From CAZOGW01 sp964579415 (GTDB lineage Bacteria; Actinomycetota; Acidimicrobiia; Spongiisociales; UBA5794): a stretch of DNA of 12,548 nt. The stretch lies in NCBI GenBank assembly GCA_964579415.1, contig CAZOGW010000087.1:1-12548 (forward strand). Reading direction: 5' to 3'. Shown one piece after another: positions 6,186-12,548 of the stretch; the first letter of the stretch is position 1; each line of letters begins with the position of its first letter. The position numbers were made by a program, and so were the translations under genes. The notes beneath the pieces were generated by a model. The model was not told the DNA's origin. It saw only the letters and a program-made list of their open reading frames with translations, and searched no databases.

Positions 6186-6956
6186 ATGAACGAACAGATC
6201 GATGTGCGATCGCAGGGCCACATCCGGCTGCTGTGCTTTCGCAACCCTCCGCAGAATTTCGCCACCGTACGGCTGTTGCGTGAGATCGCCGAGAGGCTCG
6301 ACGCGTTTGATGCAGACCCGCAGGTACGCGCAGTCGTGCTGGCTTCCGAGGGCAAGGCGTTCTGTGCCGGGGCGGATCTGGTGTCACCGAATGGCTTCGG
6401 TGCGACGGGCGACGATCCCCTGGCGGAGTTCTACGCACAGGCCATCCGGATTTTCTCCAGCCGCAAACCGATCGTTGCCGCGGTGCAGGGTGCGGCGGTC
6501 GGTGCGGGGCTCGGACTTGCGCTCGCTGCGGACTTTCGTGTTGCGACGCCCGAGGCGCGCTTTGCCGCCAATTTCGTCGGACTCGGGTTCCATCCGGGCT
6601 TCGGACTGACGCATTCCCTGCCACGCGCGATCGGCCATCAGCGTGCCGCGCAGATGTTTCTCACCGGCGGTCGTTACAAGACGGAAGACGTCCTGGGCTG
6701 GGGGCTCGTGGATCGGCTCGCGGCGAGCGACCGGTTGACCGAAACGGCACTCTCTTTCGCCAATGAGATCGCGCAGAACGCGCCCCTCGCGCTGCTGGCC
6801 ACCCGCGAGACGCTGAGAACCGGCCTGGTCGACGACATCCGTGCTGCGCTTGCGCGCGAGCATCGGGAGCAGCTCAAGCTGAAAAATACCGAGGATTTCG
6901 CCGAAGGAGTTCGCGCCATGACCGAGCGCCGCCCCGGTCGATTCCAGGGGAAGTGA
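6186..6956 (+). CDS. Crotonase-fold (enoyl-CoA hydratase/isomerase family) protein without the usual catalytic glutamates
   Basis: A 256-residue protein of normal crotonase length. The CoA-binding and oxyanion-hole motifs are present: VVLASEGKAFCAGADL (50-65) and AVQGAAVGAGLGLALAADFRVA (99-120), then FVGLGFHPGFGLTHSLPRAIG (130-150). In rat enoyl-CoA hydratase the catalytic Glu144 lies in GGGCELA and Glu164 in QPE. Here the equivalent positions appear to be Gly110 and Phe130, so hydratase activity is doubtful. It may be an isomerase or thioesterase using other residues, or a non-catalytic acyl-CoA binder as described for mycobacterial EchA6. It is cytoplasmic. The gene begins 41 bases after the FAD oxidase stop, consistent with co-transcription, although the ribosome site is weak. 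It converges with cti, with only 56 bases between stop codons. Confidence 0.87.
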   Translation: MNEQIDVRSQGHIRLLCFRNPPQNFATVRLLREIAERLDAFDADPQVRAVVLASEGKAFCAGADLVSPNGFGATGDDPLAEFYAQAIRIFSSRKPIVAAVQGAAVGAGLGLALAADFRVATPEARFAANFVGLGFHPGFGLTHSLPRAIGHQRAAQMFLTGGRYKTEDVLGWGLVDRLAASDRLTETALSFANEIAQNAPLALLATRETLRTGLVDDIRAALAREHREQLKLKNTEDFAEGVRAMTERRPGRFQGK

Positions 6957-7012
6957 TTCATCGATGCCGGGCGAACGCCATCCGGTGGCCGGCTTCGTAG
7001 TGCCGATCTGTC

Positions 7013-9343
7013 CTATCGATTGTCGTAACGGCTGAGGTCGAGGATGCCGGCCGTCAGCGGCTCGGCCTTTTCGTAGTCGGACAGGATGGTATCGCTGAGT
7101 CGCCAGAAGTCTGCCTCGGTGCGTCGCATGCCGAAGCGGTCGAGCAGTCGACTGTAGTCGGCTTCGGTTCGCACGGCACCGATGCGTTCGACCAGCTCAG
7201 GGATCTCCCGCTCGTCCACTTCGAGAAAGATGTTCGGATACGCTCCGACGACTCCGTTCGCGAGGGTGAGGCTGTCCTCCGCCACGAGACGCCGCGACGC
7301 CTCGTCGAACATGGACGAGATATTCGTGTAGGCGCTGTTGCTGAGCACGGTCAGCAGGCCATGACCCTTCACCTTGATCATTGTCACCTGCGGCAGGATC
7401 GATGCCGCCGTACCCCGCACGCGATCTATCTTCCGCAGCGCCTCGACGCTGGCCGTCGACAGTCCCGACAGCCCGATCTCGTATTGATGATTCAGCGCGC
7501 CCGCCAGTCGTTCCTGCAGCAACGACAGAAGTTCCAGTTTCGGCTGTGACGTGCGGTAGGTCAGAAGTGCCGGCAGGACTTCGTGCTCGAAGTAGGCGTC
7601 CAGGTAGGCCTGAACATCCTTCTGCGCGCCGCGATACCACTGATCGATTTCGGCGATGCGCTGCTGCTGCGGCAGGTAGGCCAGGAAGTTCATCTCCGCT
7701 TCCATGCGCATGAAGTCCATGTACATGCGTGTCATCACCTGATGGGAAGCCGTGCCATAGACATCGAATCCGGCAACCAGCAGGTAGTGAATGCGTTCGA
7801 GGATGGGGTAGTCGATCAGCCATGCCGTCTGCGGCGGTTCACCCACGAGTCCCTGAACGACGCTCGCACTGTCGGAATGACGAAATACCGTCAGCGCTGC
7901 GTTGCGGTTGGTGCCGTTACCATCCCAGAAGGCATTCAGTCCCGCCGTGCCGAGCGTGGCGGCGTTACTGCGCAGGAAGTCGCCCTTGGCGCGCAGATAG
8001 CGGTTCTGTGCCTTGGCATACTGGCGCCAGTGAACGATCGACAGCAGCCCGCTTTCTGCTTCGGCCGGCAGGCGCAGATGTCCGTTCTGCCCGGCCAGGA
8101 AGGTCGAGAATTCTGTGGCCAGGGCCGACTGCGGCACCGTGAAGAACACCCAGAAGCGATCCTGGATCACATTGAGCGCGACGCTGCCGCGGCAGACCGG
8201 TCCCTTGATGAAGTTCATGATGGTGAACTGCGCTTCATCGAGCAGAAAGGCATGGCGCGATTGGGAAGGAATCTGCCTGAACGTGACGAACGGATTCGCA
8301 GAGTCGTAACCCGGCAGCGCGTCCACACGATAGTCGGCATCCATGAACCACTCGCGCCAGCGGTCGCGGCGCGCACTCGACAGCCGGTAGGGCATATGCG
8401 TCTTGGCGACATTGGTCGAGGGATCACGCCACAGCCGGTAATAGACGTGCGCGACGCCAGGGTCGTCATAGGGACGACGCGTCGCGATCACGCTCAGGGG
8501 TTGTCCGGGTGGCGAACGCGAACGGACGAGTTTGAAGTACACCGTGTCGCGACCCTGGTCCTCCAGGTACAGATGCGCGAGGAACAGATGCTCGTAGACA
8601 TAGCGCGCGGCGAGACGATGCTTGGGTGTGTTGCCGTTGAGCAGCGATTCCCAGCGAGCCACTTCTGTCGCGAGCGAATCGGGCAGCGCCGCAGGTGCTG
8701 CGGCCGGCGCGCCCGCGGCGAGCCAGCCGGACAGCACGCGGTGTTCCGCCGTGCTCAGTCCCGGCAATCCGAACGGCATTCCCCACAGCGGATATTTTTC
8801 AGCGAAGGCATCGAATGATTCGATCGTCGGGCACTGCTGCGATCGGGAAAGCGAGAAATCGAAAGTTTCCGGCAGCACCTTGCCGGCCGGCAGCGGATGG
8901 TCCTGCTTGAGTTGCAGCATTCGGGCCATGACGCCCGCCTGCAGATTCGCCTCAGGCGAATCCCGCCGCTCGTTCAACACCGGATGGAATCCGGCGGCAC
9001 GCCAATCGGCCGTGGTCAGATGATCTTCGAACAATCGCGACAGGGGCGCCGGCTTCAGGCGCTCGACGCTGTACACCTGCGCCGGACTTGCACCGCGCAG
9101 TACACCTTCATATGAATCCAGCTTCAGCTGGCACGGCGCGTCGTAACAGCCATGGCAGACGAGGCAGCGCTTGTTCATCAGCTGACGCACATCGCGCTCG
9201 TACTCGATGGGCGCCGTCGCGCTGGCAACGTTTTCTTTCGGCTGTGCAGGACCGAAGCGTTGGTCGAGAGCGCGAGTCGCCAGCGTGGCGCAGCCGGCAA
9301 CGAATACCAACGCGATGCAGCCGGAGACAGAGCGCAGGTTCAT
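7013..9343 (-). CDS. cti: Fatty acid cis/trans isomerase (periplasmic haem lipoprotein)
   Basis: A 776-residue protein resembling the Cti family, which converts cis- to trans-unsaturated phospholipid fatty acids without turnover, a fast response to solvents, heat or membrane-active compounds. The N-terminus reads MNLRSVSGCIALVFVAGC, a signal with a VAGC lipobox (Cys18), so it is probably a lipid-anchored periplasmic protein. APIEYERDVRQLMNKRCLVCHGCYDAPCQLKL carries the c-type haem site C-x-x-C-H (Cys60, Cys63, His64), known to be essential in Pseudomonas Cti. Family segments such as FEKYPLWGMPFGLPGL-like (here FAEKYPLWGMPFGLPGL), THMPYRLS, DRFWVFFTVP and RMYMDFMRMEAEMNFL follow. An upstream in-frame ATG at 9487 would add 48 residues before the signal sequence and is rejected. 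The family is found mainly in gammaproteobacteria. The gene is divergent from the P450, and Cti is often constitutive. Confidence 0.93.
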   Translation of the reverse strand: MNLRSVSGCIALVFVAGCATLATRALDQRFGPAQPKENVASATAPIEYERDVRQLMNKRCLVCHGCYDAPCQLKLDSYEGVLRGASPAQVYSVERLKPAPLSRLFEDHLTTADWRAAGFHPVLNERRDSPEANLQAGVMARMLQLKQDHPLPAGKVLPETFDFSLSRSQQCPTIESFDAFAEKYPLWGMPFGLPGLSTAEHRVLSGWLAAGAPAAAPAALPDSLATEVARWESLLNGNTPKHRLAARYVYEHLFLAHLYLEDQGRDTVYFKLVRSRSPPGQPLSVIATRRPYDDPGVAHVYYRLWRDPSTNVAKTHMPYRLSSARRDRWREWFMDADYRVDALPGYDSANPFVTFRQIPSQSRHAFLLDEAQFTIMNFIKGPVCRGSVALNVIQDRFWVFFTVPQSALATEFSTFLAGQNGHLRLPAEAESGLLSIVHWRQYAKAQNRYLRAKGDFLRSNAATLGTAGLNAFWDGNGTNRNAALTVFRHSDSASVVQGLVGEPPQTAWLIDYPILERIHYLLVAGFDVYGTASHQVMTRMYMDFMRMEAEMNFLAYLPQQQRIAEIDQWYRGAQKDVQAYLDAYFEHEVLPALLTYRTSQPKLELLSLLQERLAGALNHQYEIGLSGLSTASVEALRKIDRVRGTAASILPQVTMIKVKGHGLLTVLSNSAYTNISSMFDEASRRLVAEDSLTLANGVVGAYPNIFLEVDEREIPELVERIGAVRTEADYSRLLDRFGMRRTEADFWRLSDTILSDYEKAEPLTAGILDLSRYDNR

Positions 9344-9597
9344 GTGCAGACGATAGCATGCCGCTTTTTCCCGGCCGATTGGCGCAACCGCTGCCGGACG
9401 ATTCGGAAGATCCGTACGACATCGACAGTCAAGGCGGCAGCGGACTGGGCGGAAGGGCCCGGTAGTGTCGCGGGGCAGACAAAGCAACAGTTCCTTAACT
9501 GCTTACGCACGCGGGTTTGACTCGGTCGGTAGTGCTGCGATCAGTGAGGCGGGAAGGGGCTCCGACTCTGGTAAGGTCTGCCCGGTTTCCAGGGCAG
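9344..9597. other. Divergent intergenic region between cti and the P450
   Basis: These 254 bases must hold both promoters. TTGACT at 9517-9522 resembles a -35 box for the P450, but no good -10 follows at 16-18 bases. I see no palindrome long enough to propose an operator, no RNA gene and no credible short ORF. Confidence 0.4.
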
Positions 9598-10893
9598 ATG
9601 ACGGATCCACTTGTGAGCACGCAGCCGCTGAGCAGTTACACCCTCGCTGATCCGAAGGTCACGCAGAACCCCTACCCCTATTTCGAGCGCCTGCGCGCCG
9701 AAGATCCTGTGCACTTCGATGAGCGCATCCGCACGTGGCTGGTGACCCGGCACGAGGACATCGTCGAGGCCGCGCGCAATACCGAAGTCTTTTCCGACGA
9801 GATGCGCGTCTCTGCAGCCCTGCGTTCGCCCCACCAGCCCGAGGCCGACGAACACATCAAGGCGCAAGGGTTCATGGTGCTGGACCCCGCCGACAGCTTC
9901 AAGGTCGATGGCGACCTGCACGCGCGTCGCCGCAAGCTGGTGGCGCATGCGTTTACCGGGCCCGTCGTTTCGCGCATGGAAGCCCGCGTTGCCGAGATCT
10001 GCCGCGAGAAAGTGGCGGCCTTGCTGCAGGCGGGCACCGCCGATCTGGTGCGCGAATACGCCATGCCGATCCCCATCCTGGTCATCTGCGACACGCTGGG
10101 CCTGCCGATGGATCGCATCGATGAAGTCAGCCGTGGTGCGGATTCCATGGTGGCGCATGTCGGCGCCGGCGGTTCGCGCGAGGATGTGTTCCGGCACGCC
10201 GAGAACGTGATGCAGTTGCAACGCTTCGCGCAGGAAGCCATCGATCAGCGACGCCTCAAGCCCAGTGCCGATCTCATCTCGGGACTGGTTCATGCGCGTA
10301 TCGACGATTCGCCGGCGTCGCAGCTGAACAACCGCGAACTCATGGCGATTACCACGACCGCCATTGCCGGCGGCGTGGACACGACCCGCAACGGCATCGC
10401 GTTTGCCATGCATGCGCTCGCGACGCGGCCGGATCTGCTGGCGCGACTGCAGTCGACGAAGGACAAGGAGCAGGACAAGGAGATCGGCAAGTTCATCGAA
10501 GAAGTCCTGCGCTTCTACTCGCCGGTGCCGACGTTGCCGCGCATCGTGAAGCAGGAAACCGTCCTCGGCGGCAAGACGATCCCCGCGGGCGCCATGGTGC
10601 TGCTGTGCTGGGCGTCGGGTAATCGCGATGCACAGCGATTTCCCGAACCGGACAGGTTCGACATGGATCGTGGCAACACCAACCAGCACCTGGCCTTCGG
10701 TCTGGGCGTTCACTACTGCATCGGCGCGATGCTCGCGCGGCAGGAAATGAAGTGCGCGATCAGGGAAATCGTGAATTCCGTGGAATCCCTGGAACTCGCC
10801 GTGCCGGACGATCAGCTCGATCTGAGCAGCAGCATGGTCATTCTTCGCGGTTTGAAGAGCCTGCCGGTGCGGTTCAGGCAGCGCGCCGCCTGA
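9598..10893 (+). CDS. Bacterial cytochrome P450
   Basis: A 431-residue soluble P450 monooxygenase with no membrane anchor. Visible landmarks in order: the C-helix GDLHARRRKL with His108 and Arg112 (haem propionate contacts); the I-helix oxygen-activation motif AGGVDTT (257-263, Asp261/Thr262); the K-helix EEVLR (Glu302, Arg305); FPEPDRFDMDR; and the haem loop FGLGVHYCIG (367-376) with the axial thiolate Cys374. It is a class I type enzyme needing a ferredoxin and reductase, neither of which is in the window. The substrate cannot be read from the sequence; fatty acid, terpenoid or steroid compounds are plausible given the neighbours. ATG at 9598 is preceded by AGGG only 3 bases away; an in-frame GTG at 9613 is an alternative. 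An ATG at 9517 would add 27 residues unlike the family. The gene is divergent from cti, with SelO 100 bases downstream. Confidence 0.93.
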   Translation: MTDPLVSTQPLSSYTLADPKVTQNPYPYFERLRAEDPVHFDERIRTWLVTRHEDIVEAARNTEVFSDEMRVSAALRSPHQPEADEHIKAQGFMVLDPADSFKVDGDLHARRRKLVAHAFTGPVVSRMEARVAEICREKVAALLQAGTADLVREYAMPIPILVICDTLGLPMDRIDEVSRGADSMVAHVGAGGSREDVFRHAENVMQLQRFAQEAIDQRRLKPSADLISGLVHARIDDSPASQLNNRELMAITTTAIAGGVDTTRNGIAFAMHALATRPDLLARLQSTKDKEQDKEIGKFIEEVLRFYSPVPTLPRIVKQETVLGGKTIPAGAMVLLCWASGNRDAQRFPEPDRFDMDRGNTNQHLAFGLGVHYCIGAMLARQEMKCAIREIVNSVESLELAVPDDQLDLSSSMVILRGLKSLPVRFRQRAA

Positions 10894-10916
10894 GGCGCGC
10901 GCCGGATCGACGCGCC
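10881..10916 (+). terminator. Overlapping hairpins at the P450 stop codon
   Basis: GCGCGCC (10881-10887) pairs perfectly with GGCGCGC (10894-10900) around a 6-base loop, GCCTGA, that contains the P450 stop codon. The right arm can instead pair, through GGCGCG (10894-10899), with CGCGCC (10911-10916). The two structures are mutually exclusive. There is no T-run, so an intrinsic terminator is uncertain. A translation-sensitive mRNA structure between the P450 and SelO genes is possible: a terminating ribosome would cover the first hairpin. Confidence 0.35.
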
Positions 10917-10993
10917 GCCGGTTCGTAAAGGCCTCGCGCGGCCGCGGCCATCGAGTACGATGGCCGAGCCTTCACGGCTATCGCGACGACCGC

Positions 10994-12463
10994 ATGCGCC
11001 TGGGATTCGAACACAGTTATTTCTCGCTGCCTCCGCAGTTCTATGCGCGGGTCGACCCAACGCCCGTCGCGGATCCGCGAGTGGTCGTTTTCAATCGCAG
11101 TCTGGCCGCGGAACTCGGACTCGATGCCGACGTCATCGAGCGGGAGGCAGCGGCATTCCTCTCGGGCAACACGCTCCCTGCAGATGCGACCCCGATCGCC
11201 ATGGCGTATGCCGGGCATCAGTTTGGCGGCTTCGTGCCGCGACTGGGCGATGGACGCGCCATCCTGCTGGGTGAACTGCGCGATCGCGATGGTGTACTGC
11301 GTGACCTTCAGCTCAAGGGCGCCGGGCCGACACCGTTCTCCCGCGATGGCGATGGTCGTGCTGCGCTGGGCCCCATGTTGCGTGAGTACCTGATCAGCGA
11401 GGCCATGCATGCGCTGGGTATTCCCACCACCCGATCGCTCGCAGTGGTGTCGACCGGCGAACCGGTCTATCGCGAGCGTGCACTGCCTGGTGCGGTGCTG
11501 TCGCGTATCGCTGCGAGCCATGTCCGGGTCGGAACGTTTCAATACTTCGCCGCGCAGGGCAACGAACAGGCGATCCGCGAACTGCTGGACCACGTGATCG
11601 CACGGCACTATCCGCACGTGCGCGATGCAGCCGTGCCCGCGCTGGCATTGTTCGAAGCCGTTGCTGCACGACAGGCCACACTCATGGCCGCGTGGATGCG
11701 AGTCGGTTTCATTCACGGCGTCATGAATACGGACAATATGGCGATCAGCGGCGAGACGATCGACTATGGGCCCTGCGCTTTCATGGACGAGTATGATCCC
11801 GGCACCGTGTTCAGTTCGATCGACCGGGGCGGGCGTTATGCCTATGCGAATCAACCTGCCATCGCCCAGTGGAACCTGGCGAGATTCGCGGAAGCATTGC
11901 TGCCGTTCATCCATCCGGATTCGGACAAGGCCGTCGAGCTTGCGACGCAAGTCCTGCAATCCTTCATGACGCAGGTCAACGCGTACTTCCTCGACGCGCT
12001 GCGCCGGAAAATTGGCCTGGCATCGAGCGAAGAGGACGATGGGGAACTGGTCAGAAGGTTGCTCACGGTCATGCACGCAACCCGCGCGGATTTCACGCTG
12101 GCATTTCGCCGGCTCGCGGGAACCGCGGCACAGCCGGACGGCGACAGCGCACTGCACGAACTGTTCAACGGCAACCCGGATTTCCCTGCCTGGCTGCATG
12201 ACTGGCGCCAGCGTCTGACGCGCGATCCGCAGAGTGCTGTCGATCGGGCAATGCAGATGCAACGCGTGAACCCTGCCTTCATCCCGCGCAATCATCGCGT
12301 CGAGGCAGCGCTGAATGCCGCCTCCGATCACGGCGATCTCGCGCCGTTCCACCGGCTGCTCGCGATCCTGCAGCGTCCTTATGACGAGCAACCGGAGAAC
12401 AGGGAATACGAGCAACCGCCACAACCGTCGGAACGCGTGCTGAATACGTTCTGCGGAACGTGA
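10994..12463 (+). CDS. selO: Protein adenylyltransferase SelO (YdiU/UPF0061 family)
   Basis: A 489-residue pseudokinase-fold enzyme that transfers AMP from ATP to Ser, Thr or Tyr of target proteins and is linked to redox homeostasis. Family blocks are clear: AYAGHQFGGFVPRLGDGRAILLGE (71-94), LQLKGAGPTPFSRDGDGRAALG with the nucleotide-binding Lys108, HGVMNTDNMAISGETIDYGPCAFMDEYDP (241-269), and PAFIPRNHRVEAAL near the end. Asp247, Asn248 and Asp257 have the same mutual spacing as Asp252, Asn253 and Asp262 of Pseudomonas SelO. The protein ends CGT, with a cysteine at the third-last position where animal SelO has selenocysteine. The length is normal for the family. The ATG at 10994 gives the expected N-terminus; the ribosome site is weak. 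It lies 100 bases after the P450 and may be expressed separately. Confidence 0.95.
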   Translation: MRLGFEHSYFSLPPQFYARVDPTPVADPRVVVFNRSLAAELGLDADVIEREAAAFLSGNTLPADATPIAMAYAGHQFGGFVPRLGDGRAILLGELRDRDGVLRDLQLKGAGPTPFSRDGDGRAALGPMLREYLISEAMHALGIPTTRSLAVVSTGEPVYRERALPGAVLSRIAASHVRVGTFQYFAAQGNEQAIRELLDHVIARHYPHVRDAAVPALALFEAVAARQATLMAAWMRVGFIHGVMNTDNMAISGETIDYGPCAFMDEYDPGTVFSSIDRGGRYAYANQPAIAQWNLARFAEALLPFIHPDSDKAVELATQVLQSFMTQVNAYFLDALRRKIGLASSEEDDGELVRRLLTVMHATRADFTLAFRRLAGTAAQPDGDSALHELFNGNPDFPAWLHDWRQRLTRDPQSAVDRAMQMQRVNPAFIPRNHRVEAALNAASDHGDLAPFHRLLAILQRPYDEQPENREYEQPPQPSERVLNTFCGT

Positions 12464-12548
12464 GACTTGCTTCTTCTTCCTGTAGGTCAGGCTTTAGCCC
12501 AGCTTGCGCAGAATCGAAGTAGCCGTGTAGCAGGATCAATGCCTTAGG
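12464..12548. other. Non-coding tail with a weak imperfect palindrome
   Basis: The final 85 bases carry no credible gene. Around 12481-12500 the sequence reads TGTAGGTCAGGCTTTAGCCC, whose GGCT and AGCC halves can pair. This looks like a degraded copy of the short dispersed palindromes common in gammaproteobacterial intergenic regions. A single worn copy is not enough to name a family. Confidence 0.25.

Noticed and set aside
6966..6993. Possible bidirectional terminator between the convergent crotonase-fold and cti genes (GCCGG...CCGGC)
   Set aside because: The stem is only 5 bp with an interrupted inner part, and there is no T-run on either strand; too weak to list.
7583..8818. A 411-codon open frame antisense to cti
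   Set aside because: Low-complexity Arg/Gln/His-rich product with no family pattern; cti on the other strand is convincing along its whole length.
9541..10713. A 390-codon open frame antisense to the P450
   Set aside because: Shadow of the P450 caused by GC-rich third positions; no motifs.
10874..12424. A 516-codon open frame antisense to SelO
   Set aside because: It mirrors the SelO codon structure in a high-GC gene; the protein has no recognisable domain, while the sense strand has full SelO motifs.
1..12548. CRISPR arrays, tRNA or rRNA genes, integrases, toxin-antitoxin or other defence genes
   Set aside because: Looked for regular repeats, cloverleaf-like sequences and characteristic motifs; none seen.

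Overview
The window is a high-GC (roughly 60-65% by eye) bacterial chromosomal segment with ordinary, tightly spaced genes and no phage, plasmid, CRISPR or defence genes that I can recognise. The gene mix suggests a metabolically versatile gammaproteobacterium: a periplasmic haem-containing fatty-acid cis/trans isomerase (cti), a soluble cytochrome P450, an F420-type luciferase-like oxidoreductase, Tat-exported enzymes and SelO. A Nevskiales/Steroidobacterales/Xanthomonadales-like lineage is my inference; there is no rRNA or other marker gene to settle it.

Layout. (1) 1-743, minus: the N-terminal part of a Tat-exported alpha/beta-hydrolase-like protein, interrupted by a 10-N assembly gap and running off the left edge. 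(2) 744-987: divergent promoter region with a palindromic operator candidate. (3) 988-1683, plus: TetR-family regulator with a basic tail, followed by a hairpin. (4) 1825-2001, plus: very small lysine-rich protein of unknown function. (5) 2133-2966, minus: exported amidohydrolase-2 family protein. (6) 2967-3664: about 700 bases without an intact gene, holding a decayed methyl-accepting chemotaxis protein tail and a REPIN-like inverted repeat. (7) 3665-6956, plus: three closely spaced genes encoding an F420-type LLM oxidoreductase, a Tat-exported berberine-bridge-type FAD oxidase and a crotonase-fold protein lacking both catalytic glutamates. (8) 7013-9343, minus: cti. (9) 9598-10893, plus: cytochrome P450, divergent from cti. 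(10) 10994-12463, plus: SelO. (11) The last 85 bases are non-coding and hold a weak imperfect palindrome.

How the genes may work together. The TetR gene lies head-to-head with the Tat hydrolase, and the palindrome between them suggests local control of that pair. The LLM, FAD oxidase and crotonase-fold genes look like a small operon for oxidising a lipid- or terpenoid-like compound. However, the middle enzyme carries an export signal while the other two look cytoplasmic. cti, the P450 and the crotonase-fold protein point loosely to fatty-acid or lipid chemistry. SelO is a general redox-stress AMPylating enzyme.

I did not find a convincing new multi-gene system. The points most worth a second look are the gap-broken hydrolase, the REPIN beside the chemoreceptor remnant, the crotonase without its glutamates, the amidohydrolase with a probable metal-ligand change, the candidate TetR operator, and the overlapping hairpins at the P450 stop codon.
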